Part shown: positions 44,068 to 52,498 of the stretch, piece after piece
Numbering within the stretch: position 1 is the first letter of the stretch
Layout of the letters: each line of letters begins with the position of its first letter
Assembly: GCF_020177055.1 (NCBI RefSeq)
Contig: NZ_JAIQXT010000002.1
Location: 248,001-312,000 of the forward strand
Direction of reading: 5' to 3'
DNA from: Sphingomonas sp. R647
GTDB lineage: Bacteria; Pseudomonadota; Alphaproteobacteria; Sphingomonadales; Sphingomonadaceae
Length of the DNA: 64,000 bases
The notes under the pieces: model-generated
What the model saw: the letters and a program-made list of their open reading frames with translations, nothing else
What the model was told of the DNA's origin: nothing
The model's database searches: none
Made by a program: the position numbers and the translations under genes

Positions 44068-45591
44068 GTGGGGGGATTGTGGGACGAGATCAGGACGGCA
44101 CTTCACGGCGTGTGGCAACGCCGGTGGATCGCCGTGGCCGTCGCCTGGGCGATCTGCCTGGCGGGCTGGCTCGTCGTGTCGCAGATTCCCAATCAATATG
44201 AGAGCCGCGCGCGCATCTTCGTGCAGCTGCGCCAGATCCTGCCCGGCGAGGGGATTGCGACCCAGCAGGAGCAGCAAAAGGACATCGACCGCGTCCGCAC
44301 GACGCTGGCGAGCGCGACCAATCTGGAAAAGGTGGTGCGCGGCACGGACCTGGCCAACACCGTCGCCACCGACCGCGATGTCGCGGACCGGGTCGCGGGG
44401 CTGCAGAAGAAGATCAAGATCACCGCGCAGCAGGACAATCTGTTCGAGATCACCGCGACCGCGGACAATGGCAAATTGTCGCGCACGATCGTCCAGAAGC
44501 TGATCGACATTTTCGTCGAGGACAATCTCGGCACGATCCGCGACGAGGCGAGCCAGTCGCTCCAGTTCCTCGACCAGCAGCTCGCCCAGCGGCAAAAGGC
44601 GCTGCAGGAGGCGGAAGCCAAAAAGGCCGATTTCCAGGACCGGTATCTCGGCTCGCTGCCCGGTACCGGGACGCTGTCGGAGCGGTTGTCGGCGGCGCGC
44701 GCGCAGCTGGCGCAGGTCAATCAGGAGCTGGCGGCGGCGCAGAGCGGACTTGCTGCGGTGAATGGCCAGATGGCGGGGACCTCGGCAACGGTCGCGGGTC
44801 CGGGCGGCGGTGGCGGGGTTGCCGGGCCGGCACGGGCGCGGCTTTCGGCGATTCAGGGACAGCTGACGGAAGCGCGGGCGCGCGGGTGGACGGATAGTCA
44901 CCCCGATGTGATCGCGCTCAAGAGCCAGCTTTCGGCGGCGCAGGGCGCGGCAAAGCGCGAGCCGGTCTATTCGGGCGGCGGCGGTGGCGCGAGCGCCAAC
45001 CCGCTGTATCTGAGCCTGCGCGCGATGCAGGCCGACAAGGCGGCGCAAGTTGCTGCGCTGACCAACCGCAAGGCGCAGATCGAGGCCGATATGGGCGCGA
45101 TCGATCAGAAGATCGCGGGCGATCCCGCGGCGGCGCAGGAACAGGCCGAGATCGACCGCAATTATCAGGTGATGAAGTCGGCGTACGACAAGCTGCTCGC
45201 CGATCGCGAGCAGGTGAAGCTGCGCAGTCAGGCTGCGGGCCAGGCCGATGCGGTGAAGTTCAACGTGATCGACCCGCCGACCGCGCCGCGTTCGCCGACT
45301 GCGCCCAACCGGCCGCTGTTGCTGACCGGCGTGCTGATTGTCGGGCTGGGTGGCGGGCTGGCGGTGGCGTTTGGCCTCAGCCAGCTGGCGGGGACGTTCC
45401 CGACCACCGCGCGGCTCGAAAAGATGAGCGGGATGCCGGTGATCGGATCGATCGGCGAAGTCGTGACGGGCGCGCAGACCGCGCTGCGTCGGAAGCGGTT
45501 TCAGATGTTTGCAGCGGCGACCGCAGGGCTGGTCGTCGCATGGGTGGCGCTGTTGGGGCTCGAAATGCTCCAGCGCGGCATGAGCGCGTGA
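44068..45591 (+). CDS. Polysaccharide chain-length determinant, XrtA-associated (Wzz-like)
   Basis: The 507-residue product has membrane segments near residues 22-40 (WIAVAVAWAICLAGWLVVS) and near the C-terminus (two segments, including LLLTGVLIVGLGGGLAVAF). In between lies a long periplasmic coiled coil (FLDQQLAQRQKALQEAEAKK and others), the Wzz/BY-kinase-adaptor architecture. It sets polymer length together with the tyrosine autokinase encoded next. Glycine-rich insertions (GPGGGGGVAG) interrupt the coil. The start is GTG 18 bases after the export gene. Confidence 0.92.
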   Translation: MGGLWDEIRTALHGVWQRRWIAVAVAWAICLAGWLVVSQIPNQYESRARIFVQLRQILPGEGIATQQEQQKDIDRVRTTLASATNLEKVVRGTDLANTVATDRDVADRVAGLQKKIKITAQQDNLFEITATADNGKLSRTIVQKLIDIFVEDNLGTIRDEASQSLQFLDQQLAQRQKALQEAEAKKADFQDRYLGSLPGTGTLSERLSAARAQLAQVNQELAAAQSGLAAVNGQMAGTSATVAGPGGGGGVAGPARARLSAIQGQLTEARARGWTDSHPDVIALKSQLSAAQGAAKREPVYSGGGGGASANPLYLSLRAMQADKAAQVAALTNRKAQIEADMGAIDQKIAGDPAAAQEQAEIDRNYQVMKSAYDKLLADREQVKLRSQAAGQADAVKFNVIDPPTAPRSPTAPNRPLLLTGVLIVGLGGGLAVAFGLSQLAGTFPTTARLEKMSGMPVIGSIGEVVTGAQTALRRKRFQMFAAATAGLVVAWVALLGLEMLQRGMSA

Positions 45592-45601
45592 GGGTAGGGC
45601 C

Positions 45602-46609
45602 ATGAACGACCAGACTCCCAGACGCCTTGGCGGATCGCTGGTGGAGCGGGCGGCGGCGCATCAGGCGTTCGTGCAGCGCCAAGCTGCGCAGCAACATGCT
45701 CCGGCGCAGCAGGCGGCTGCTCCTTCGCCTGTGGCTCCTGCGCCCAAGCCGCGTCACGATCTTCCGGTATTCGGTGCGGTTGAGGCGCCGCGCGCGCCGC
45801 TGGTGCGTCCGGAGGCCGCACCCGTTGCCCCGCCCGAACAGCCGGCGAGTGCGCGTCGCCGTATTGCGATCGACCGCAAGAAGCTCGCCGAGCATGGCAT
45901 GCTGGTCCCCGGCGCGACCGTGACTGCGCTGGCCGAGGAATTCCGGCTGGTGAAGCGCCAGTTGCTGACCACTGCGCGTCAGATTCGCGCAGGCGGTGGC
46001 GAGGGCGCTGACGACCGTTCGCGGATGATCCTGGTCTGCTCGGCCAAGCCGAATGACGGCAAGACCTTCTGCGCGATCAACCTGGCGCTGTCGATGGCGG
46101 CGGAGAAGGATGTCGAGATCCTGCTGGTCGATGCCGATTTCGCCAAGCCCGATGTGCTGGCGCGGCTCGGCGCGCCGGACGGCCCCGGTCTGCTCGATGT
46201 ACTGGCGGGCGCGGTGGCGAGCGCCGAGGACTGTGTGATCGACACCGATGTGCCGCAGCTGTCGGTGCTGCCCGCCGGAACGCGCAGTGTTGCCGATACC
46301 GAGCTGCTCGCCAGTGCGGGGGCACATGCGATCCTCGACGGGCTGGCGGCTGCCAATCCGCGTCGCATCGTGATCTTCGATTCGCCCCCGATCCTCGCCG
46401 CATCGCCCGCCAGCGCGCTCGCCAGCCATGTCGGGCAGGTGATGCTGGTGGTTCGCGCCGACCGCACGCGTGAGAACGAGCTGCGCGACGCGGTCGGGTT
46501 GCTCGACGGGTGCGACCATATCCAGTTGTTGCTCAACAGCGTTTCCATCCAGCCGGGCGGGCGCCGTTTTGGCAGCTATGGCGCCTATTACGGGGAGCCC
46601 GACCAATGA
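45602..46609 (+). CDS. Tyrosine-protein autokinase, XrtA-associated (BY-kinase)
   Basis: The 335-residue cytoplasmic kinase has a disordered Ala/Gln/Pro-rich N-terminus (residues 1-85) and a CpsD-like catalytic domain. That domain has Walker A CSAKPNDGKTFCAINLALS, Walker A' ILLVDADFAKPDV and the Walker B-type IVIFDSPP. The tyrosine cluster is short (FGSYGAYYGEPDQ). It pairs with the chain-length determinant to control polymer export through cycles of tyrosine phosphorylation. Its stop overlaps the next ATG (ATGA). Confidence 0.92.
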   Translation: MNDQTPRRLGGSLVERAAAHQAFVQRQAAQQHAPAQQAAAPSPVAPAPKPRHDLPVFGAVEAPRAPLVRPEAAPVAPPEQPASARRRIAIDRKKLAEHGMLVPGATVTALAEEFRLVKRQLLTTARQIRAGGGEGADDRSRMILVCSAKPNDGKTFCAINLALSMAAEKDVEILLVDADFAKPDVLARLGAPDGPGLLDVLAGAVASAEDCVIDTDVPQLSVLPAGTRSVADTELLASAGAHAILDGLAAANPRRIVIFDSPPILAASPASALASHVGQVMLVVRADRTRENELRDAVGLLDGCDHIQLLLNSVSIQPGGRRFGSYGAYYGEPDQ

Positions 46610-48201
46610 GGCTGTTCGCCGCGGCACTTGCCGCCACTGCCCTGATCTCCGCGCCCGCGCTGGCGAAGGACAAGAGCAAGTCGATCACCCCCTATGTCGA
46701 TGCGGGGCAGGTGCTGGTCGCCGACCTTTCGGGCGGGGGCGAGGTGTTGACCTACTCGACCATCGGCGCGGGGGTCGATGCGTCGATCCAGACGCGCCGG
46801 GTCGAGGTGCAGCTTTCGTACAAATATGAGCGGCGCTTCGACTGGCAGAATGACGTCGCCGATCAGGACACGCATAGCGGCCTTGCGCGCGCGGCGGTGA
46901 AGGTTGCGCCGGGCCTGACGGTCGAGGGCGGGGCGCTGGCGACGCGGGCGCGCAGCGACATTCGTGGCGATGCGCCGAGCAATCTGGCGGGCAATGTCCG
47001 CAACGTGGCGCAGGTCTATTCGGTTTATGGCGGGCCGACCTTCCACACCGGTAATGGTCCGGCGAGCCTGAGCGCCGCCTATCGCTTTGGCTATACTAAG
47101 GTCGAGGCGCCGACGATTTCGTCGATCGACCCGGCCGCGCCGGCGGTCGATGTGTTCGACAGCTCGACCAACCACCTCGCGCAGGTCCGCGCGGGGGTGA
47201 AGGCGGGAACGATCCTGCCGGTAGGGCTGAGCGTCGCTGGGGCGTGGCAGCGCGAGGAGATGAGCCAGCTCGACCAGAAGTTCGACGGCAAATATGGCCG
47301 CGTCGATGCGGTGCTGCCGATCGGTCGCGGGCTCGCGGTCGTGGGTGGCGTCGGCTACGAGAAGATCGAGATTACGCAGAAGGACGCGCTGCGCGACGGG
47401 ACTGGCGCGATCGTGCGCGATGGGGCGGGGCGGTTTGTCACCGATCCGGCATCGCCACCGCGCCTTGCCTATGAGATCGAGGGCATCTTCTGGGACGCGG
47501 GCGTGATCTACAAGCCGAGCGCGCGGCTGATGCTGGAGGCGCGGGCGGGGCGCCGGTACGATTCGATGAGCTATACCGGGTCGCTGCAGTGGCAGATGTC
47601 GAGCCGGTCGGGGCTGCAGATCGGCGTGTATGATTCGGTGCAGAGCTTTGGCCGTCAGCTGGCGAGCGACCTTGCCGCGCTGCCGACCAGCTTCAACGTT
47701 CCGACCGATTCGTTCGGCGATGCGTTCGACGGCTGCATCTTCGGCGACAGCGGCACGGCGGCGGGCGGGTGCCTGACCAACGCGCTGGGATCGGTCGCCA
47801 GCGCCAATTACCGCGCGCGCGGTGTCTCGGGTGTGCTGGCGATGAATGCGGGCCGCACGACGCTGGGGCTGGGCGCGGGCTATGCCAACCGGCGCTATCT
47901 GGTCCCGGCGGGCAGCTCGGTGCTGGCCGGCAGCAGCGACGACACCTATTATGCGCAGCTGTTCGCCGCACGGGAGCTGAGCGCGCGGTCGGGGGTCAAT
48001 GGCAACGTATTCCTGAACTATTATCAGAGCGGGATTGCCGGTGCGCCGGGCGTAATGGGCGGCGGCGCTGCCGGTTCCTATTACCACAATTTCGGTCCGT
48101 TGAGCGCGGTCGCGTCGCTCGGTATCTCGAGCTTCGAGGTCGATGGGGAAGGCAGCAACACGCAGGCGCAGGCACAACTTGGCCTTCGCTACGGTTTCTG
48201 A
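46606..48201 (+). CDS. XrtA-associated outer-membrane beta-barrel protein
   Basis: The product (531 residues) has a signal peptide (MRLFAAALAATALISAPALA) and then alternating amphipathic strands with Gly and aromatic residues to a C-terminal GLRYGF ending in phenylalanine, the outer-membrane barrel signature. It corresponds to the conserved outer-membrane protein of PEP-CTERM/XrtA loci, thought to take part in polysaccharide secretion. Two cysteines near the middle (FDGCIFGDSGTAAGGCLTN) may form an extracellular-loop disulfide. The ATG overlaps the kinase stop; the open frame extends 32 codons upstream inside the kinase gene. Confidence 0.88.
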   Translation: MRLFAAALAATALISAPALAKDKSKSITPYVDAGQVLVADLSGGGEVLTYSTIGAGVDASIQTRRVEVQLSYKYERRFDWQNDVADQDTHSGLARAAVKVAPGLTVEGGALATRARSDIRGDAPSNLAGNVRNVAQVYSVYGGPTFHTGNGPASLSAAYRFGYTKVEAPTISSIDPAAPAVDVFDSSTNHLAQVRAGVKAGTILPVGLSVAGAWQREEMSQLDQKFDGKYGRVDAVLPIGRGLAVVGGVGYEKIEITQKDALRDGTGAIVRDGAGRFVTDPASPPRLAYEIEGIFWDAGVIYKPSARLMLEARAGRRYDSMSYTGSLQWQMSSRSGLQIGVYDSVQSFGRQLASDLAALPTSFNVPTDSFGDAFDGCIFGDSGTAAGGCLTNALGSVASANYRARGVSGVLAMNAGRTTLGLGAGYANRRYLVPAGSSVLAGSSDDTYYAQLFAARELSARSGVNGNVFLNYYQSGIAGAPGVMGGGAAGSYYHNFGPLSAVASLGISSFEVDGEGSNTQAQAQLGLRYGF

Positions 48202-48226
48202 AGGTTTTTGGTCCAGGGATGGCATG

Positions 48227-49336
48227 ATGTACGACGACCATTATGGACTGAGCGGGCGACCGTTCCAGCTGACGCCGGACCCGGCGTTCTGGTACGATAC
48301 CGCCACGCACAAAAAGGCGATGGCCTATCTTGGCTATGGGTTGAGCCAGGGTGAGGGATTCATCGTCATCACCGGCGCGCCCGGTGCAGGCAAGACGACG
48401 CTGGTCGGTCACCTGATGGAGACGATTGACCCCGAGCGGCTGCACGTCATCAAGATCGTCACGACCCAGATCGAGGCCGAAGACCTGTTGCAGATGGTTG
48501 CGGCGGGGCTGAACATCGACGCGACGCATTTGACCAAGGCGCAGATGCTCGCCGGCATCGAGAAGCAACTGCATGCGGTGGCGCGGCAGGGGCGGCGGAC
48601 GTTGCTGATCGCCGACGAGGCACAGGCGCTGCCGATCGAGAGCCTCGAAGAGCTGCGCATGCTCTCCAATTTCCAGGCGGGTGGTTATCCGCTGTTGCAG
48701 ATTTTCCTGCTCGGCCAGCCCGAGTTTCGCGCGCGCCTGTCCGATCCGCGGCTGGACCAGCTGCGCCAGCGCGTGATCGCGATGCACCAGCTCGACGGCA
48801 TGGGCGCGGACGAGCTGGAGCCGTATCTGATCCACCGGCTGTCGTGCGTCGGGTGGCGGGGCAAGCCGCGCTTCACCAATGATGCGGTCGCGGCGATGTA
48901 TCGCTGGTCGGGTGGCATCCCGCGCAAGGTCAATCTGCTCGCCGGCCGGGTGCTGCTGCTCGGCGCGATCGAAGAGATTACCAGCTTTACCGGCGCTGAC
49001 GTCGAGGCGGTGATTGCCGACCTCGAGGGCGATCTGTCCGGGGCGATGCCGCCTTCGGCTCCGGCGCGTCCGGCACCGATTCCGGCTCCGGCCGAGGCTG
49101 CGCATTCGGCGCGTGAGGCGTTGCGGCGCGAGGTTTCGGCTCCGGCTGCGCCTGCTGCGGGAGCTGTGCCCCCTGCGCCCGCGCCGGTGGTGGATGCCGA
49201 TCTGGCGGCGCGGTTCGCGCGGCTGGAGGCGCGGATCGAGGAACAGGATGCGGCGCTGCGCCGCGTGCTGACGCTGATGGTCGATTTCATCGAGGTCGAG
49301 GATGCCCGGCCAACGCGGCGGGGAGCCGCTGCCTGA
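48227..49336 (+). CDS. XrtA-associated AAA ATPase (ExeA/GspA-like)
   Basis: The product (369 residues) starts MYDDHYGLSGRPFQLTPDPA, a typical ExeA-like opening. It has Walker A TGAPGAGKTTLVGHL, Walker B LLIADEAQALP, and sensor parts in LLGQPEFRARL and WSGGIPRKVNLLAGR. An Ala/Pro-rich linker leads to a C-terminal coiled coil (ARFARLEARIEEQDAALRRV). It is a standard member of XrtA loci, probably organising secretion. An ATG one codon upstream (48224) is an alternative start; the frame also extends back into the barrel gene. Confidence 0.92.
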   Translation: MYDDHYGLSGRPFQLTPDPAFWYDTATHKKAMAYLGYGLSQGEGFIVITGAPGAGKTTLVGHLMETIDPERLHVIKIVTTQIEAEDLLQMVAAGLNIDATHLTKAQMLAGIEKQLHAVARQGRRTLLIADEAQALPIESLEELRMLSNFQAGGYPLLQIFLLGQPEFRARLSDPRLDQLRQRVIAMHQLDGMGADELEPYLIHRLSCVGWRGKPRFTNDAVAAMYRWSGGIPRKVNLLAGRVLLLGAIEEITSFTGADVEAVIADLEGDLSGAMPPSAPARPAPIPAPAEAAHSAREALRREVSAPAAPAAGAVPPAPAPVVDADLAARFARLEARIEEQDAALRRVLTLMVDFIEVEDARPTRRGAAA

Positions 49337-49338
49337 CG

Positions 49339-50208
49339 ATGGTCGCCAACGCCCTTTCGGTCGATGTCGAGGACTGGTTCCAGGTCGGCGCTTTCGAGAC
49401 GGTGATCGCGCGCGACGATTGGGCTGCGCTGGACCATCGCGTCGAGGCGAATACCGACAAGGTGCTGGCGCTGTTCGGTGAAGGCGGGGTCAAGGCGACG
49501 TTCTTCACGCTGGGCTGGGTCGCCGAGCGCTATCCCGCGCTGATGCGGCGGATTGCCGAGGCGGGGCATGAGGTGGCCAGCCATGGCTGGGACCACCAGC
49601 GCGTGTTCACGATGGGGCCGGAGCAGTTTCGCGCCGATATCGGCCGCGCCCGCGCGGTGCTGGAGGATGCGACCGGGCAGAAGGTGAGCGGGTATCGCGC
49701 GCCGAGCTTTTCGATCGATGTCCGCACCCCTTGGGCGCATCAGGTGCTGGCGGAGGAAGGCTATGCCTACTCGTCGAGCGTCGCGCCGATCGGGCATGAT
49801 CATTATGGCTGGGCCGATGCGCCGCGCCGCGCCTATCGTCCGGTGGCGGGGAGCGGCCTGATCGAGCTGCCGGTAACGACCGCGCGATTCCTGGGGCGTG
49901 AAGTGACGACCGGTGGCGGGTTCTTCCGCCTGCTGCCGGGCAGCGTCGTGCAGGGCGCGATCCGCGAGATGAACGCGGGCGGCCAGCCGGCGGTGTTCTA
50001 CTTCCACCCGTGGGAAGTCGATCCCGGCCAGCCGCGCGTGGCGAATGCGCCGCTCAAGTCGAAGCTGCGGCATTACAGCCGATTGGGGGCGATGGCGGGC
50101 AAGCTGCGGACGCTGTTCACCGCGCATCGCTGGGACCGCACCGATCGGGTGGCGGCGGCGGAAGCGGCGTTGCTCGATCGTGCGCCGGTGCTGGAGGCGG
50201 CGGCGTGA
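49339..50208 (+). CDS. XrtA-associated polysaccharide deacetylase
   Basis: The 289-residue NodB-fold enzyme probably removes acetyl groups from the exopolysaccharide or its lipid-linked precursor. Metal and catalytic motifs are SVDVEDWFQVG, TFFTLGWVAERYP, the HEVASHGWDHQRV histidines, RAPSFSID and the late FYFHPWEVDPGQPR. No signal peptide is present, as in other XrtA-linked members. It follows the ATPase gene by 2 bases and overlaps the FemAB-like gene by 4. Confidence 0.94.
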   Translation: MVANALSVDVEDWFQVGAFETVIARDDWAALDHRVEANTDKVLALFGEGGVKATFFTLGWVAERYPALMRRIAEAGHEVASHGWDHQRVFTMGPEQFRADIGRARAVLEDATGQKVSGYRAPSFSIDVRTPWAHQVLAEEGYAYSSSVAPIGHDHYGWADAPRRAYRPVAGSGLIELPVTTARFLGREVTTGGGFFRLLPGSVVQGAIREMNAGGQPAVFYFHPWEVDPGQPRVANAPLKSKLRHYSRLGAMAGKLRTLFTAHRWDRTDRVAAAEAALLDRAPVLEAAA

Positions 50209-51278
50209 ACGCGCCGATCCAGCTGCGCCCGCTGACGCTGCGCGTCGCTGATCTTGGCGATACGATCGATCGCGCGCGGATCGGCGCCTATGTTCATGAG
50301 CATCGCGATGCGACACCGTTTCACCTGCCCGCTTGGAGCGCGGCGGTGGCCAAGGGGTGTGGGCAGCGTAGCCATTATCTGATCGCCGAGCGCGGCGAGC
50401 TGGGGATTGTCGGCGTGATGCCGCTGACCGAGCTGCATTCGCCGCTGTTCGGGCGGGTGCTGGCGTCGGCAGGGTTTGGCGTGGGCGGTGGTATCCTGGC
50501 CGACAAGCCGATGGTGGCAGAGGCGCTGGCGGAGGCGTGCTGGGCGCTGGCAGAGCGGCTGAGCTGTCCGAGTGTCGAGGTGCGCGGCGGGCCGCGGCCG
50601 GGACCGGAATGGACCGTCGACGACAGCCATTATCTGGGCTTTGCCCGCCCGCTGGCTGAGGATGACGCCGCCGAATTGCTCGCCATCCCGCGCAAGCAGC
50701 GCGCCGAGGTGCGCAAGGCGCTGGACACCGAGCTGGACGTCTCCATCGGGCGCGACCCGGCCGATGTCGCGGCGCATTATGCCGTTTATGCGGAATCGGT
50801 GCGCAATCTGGGTACTCCGGTGTTTCCGCGTGCACTGTTCACGGAAGTGTTGCACGAATTTGGTAGCGCCGCCGACGTGCTGGTTGTGCGACGTGAAGGT
50901 AAGGCGGTGTCCGCGGTGTTGAGTCTGTATTGGCGGCGGACGGTGTTTCCCTATTGGGGTGGCGGCACGGCGGAGGCGCGTCGGCTGCGCGCCAATGACC
51001 GCATGTATTTCGACCTGATGCACCATGCGCGCGACCGGGGCTGCACCCGCTTTGATTTCGGCCGGTCGAAGGTCGGCACGGGCGCTGCGGCGTTCAAGAA
51101 GAATTGGGGGTTCGAGGCCCAGCCGCTGACCTATTATGATCGCGTCGCCGATGGCGCGGCGATCCGCGACGCCAATCCGCTGAACCCCAAGTACCGCATG
51201 CAGGTGGCGGTGTGGAGCAAACTGCCACTCGCCATCGCCAATCGCGTCGGCCCCTGGATTTCGCGGGGGCTGGGCTGA
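50205..51278 (+). CDS. FemAB-like acyltransferase, XrtA-associated
   Basis: The product (357 residues) is a GNAT-fold FemAB-type protein: N-terminal half with TPFHLPAWSAAVAKGCGQ and HYLIAERGELGIVGVMPL, C-terminal half with RREGKAVSAVLSLYWRRTV, RANDRMYFDLMHHARDRGC and FDFGRSKVGTGAAAFKKNWG. Relatives transfer amino acids from aminoacyl-tRNA; in XrtA loci the acceptor is probably a sugar. The GTG start overlaps the deacetylase stop (GTGA). Its TGA and the next ATG share one base (TGATG). Confidence 0.92.
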   Translation: MNAPIQLRPLTLRVADLGDTIDRARIGAYVHEHRDATPFHLPAWSAAVAKGCGQRSHYLIAERGELGIVGVMPLTELHSPLFGRVLASAGFGVGGGILADKPMVAEALAEACWALAERLSCPSVEVRGGPRPGPEWTVDDSHYLGFARPLAEDDAAELLAIPRKQRAEVRKALDTELDVSIGRDPADVAAHYAVYAESVRNLGTPVFPRALFTEVLHEFGSAADVLVVRREGKAVSAVLSLYWRRTVFPYWGGGTAEARRLRANDRMYFDLMHHARDRGCTRFDFGRSKVGTGAAAFKKNWGFEAQPLTYYDRVADGAAIRDANPLNPKYRMQVAVWSKLPLAIANRVGPWISRGLG

Positions 51279-52498
51279 TGGGCGACATCCTGTTTCTGTC
51301 GCATCGCGTGCCGTTTCCGCCCGACCGTGGCGACAAGATCCGCGCGTTCAACATCATCCGCTATCTGAGCGAGCGCAAGCGCGTGCATCTGGTGGCGTTC
51401 GCCGACGATCCTGCCGATTTGAAGCGCAAGTCGGGACTGTCCAAGCTGACCGGCAACCGTCAGATCGTGTGGCGCAGCAAGCCGCAGGTGCTGGCCGGGG
51501 TACAGTCGTTGCTGTCGCATCGCCCGGTGTCGCTGACCGCGTTCGACAATGCCGAGGTGCATCGTGCGGTGGAATCGATGCTGGCGCGGCATGCCATCGA
51601 CACGATCTACGTCTTTTCCAGCCAGATGGCGCAATATGTGCCGCTGCGCCCGCGTCAGCGGGTGGTGATGGACTTTGTCGATATGGATTCGGCCAAGTTC
51701 GCGAGTTACGGCGAGACCAGCCGGGGCTTTACCGGGTGGATGATGCGGCGCGAGGCGCGGCTGCTCGGCGCGCATGAAAAGGCGGTTGCCGCGCGCGCCG
51801 ATGCCAGCCTGTTCGTCAGCGAAGAGGAAGCGCAGCTGTTCCGCGAGCGCATGGGTGCAGAGCGGGTCCATGCGGTCGGCAACGGGATCGACACCGAGAA
51901 GTTCGACCCGGGCGCGCAGTTCAAGCGCATCGACACGATGGGCGACCTGATCGTGTTCACCGGCCAGATGGATTATCGCCCAAACATCGAGGGTGTGACC
52001 TGGTTCGTCGAGACGATCCTGCCACATATCCGGCTGCGCCATCCCAATGCGCGCTTTGCGATTGTCGGGCGTAAGCCGACCGATGCGGTCCGGGCGCTGG
52101 CGAAACATCCGGGAGTCAGCGTGACGGGCGAGGTGGCCGATGTCCGCCCCTGGCTGCAGGCCGCATCGGTGGTGGTCGCGCCGCTCAAGCTGGCGCGCGG
52201 GGTGCAGAACAAGGTGCTGGAGGCGATGGCGATGGCGCGGCCGGTGGTGGCTTCACGGGCGGCGGCGACCGGCATCGATCATGGCGGTACGATCGAGGTT
52301 GGCGAGACGGTGGGCGAGATCGCCGACGCGGTGACGCGCATCCTGTCCGACCCGAAGACTGGCGCCGAGTTCGGTGCGCTCGCGCGGCAGCGGGTGATCG
52401 ACCATTATAGCTGGGACGCGCGCCTGTCGGTGCTGGACGATCTGATCGGCCTGCGCGGTCGCAATGACCGGCGGCTGGAACGCCCGGCGGCGGCGTGA
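51278..52498 (+). CDS. Glycosyltransferase, PEP-CTERM/XrtA-associated (GT4-like)
   Basis: The 406-residue product has a GT-B fold. The N-terminus LFLSHRVPFPPDRGDKIRAF is diagnostic of the sugar transferase linked to XrtA loci. Other segments are VMDFVDMDSAKFASY, FVSEEEAQLFRE, the NGIDTEKFDP nucleotide-sugar region, FTGQMDYRPNIEGV and the C-terminal acceptor/donor site KLARGVQNKVLEAMAMARPV. It adds a sugar to the polysaccharide repeat unit on the cytoplasmic side. It is coupled at both ends to neighbours (TGATG upstream, GTGA downstream). Confidence 0.93.
   Translation: MGDILFLSHRVPFPPDRGDKIRAFNIIRYLSERKRVHLVAFADDPADLKRKSGLSKLTGNRQIVWRSKPQVLAGVQSLLSHRPVSLTAFDNAEVHRAVESMLARHAIDTIYVFSSQMAQYVPLRPRQRVVMDFVDMDSAKFASYGETSRGFTGWMMRREARLLGAHEKAVAARADASLFVSEEEAQLFRERMGAERVHAVGNGIDTEKFDPGAQFKRIDTMGDLIVFTGQMDYRPNIEGVTWFVETILPHIRLRHPNARFAIVGRKPTDAVRALAKHPGVSVTGEVADVRPWLQAASVVVAPLKLARGVQNKVLEAMAMARPVVASRAAATGIDHGGTIEVGETVGEIADAVTRILSDPKTGAEFGALARQRVIDHYSWDARLSVLDDLIGLRGRNDRRLERPAAA

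Noticed and set aside
43387..45603. 738-codon open frame on the minus strand opposite the polysaccharide export and chain-length genes
   Set aside because: It is exactly antisense to two well-recognised genes, is rich in Arg, His and Gln as expected from the complement of high-GC codons, and has no recognisable domain.
48685..50835. 716-codon minus-strand frame opposite the ATPase, deacetylase and FemAB genes
   Set aside because: Antisense shadow of three family-identified genes; Arg/Pro/Ala-rich with no motif or ribosome site.
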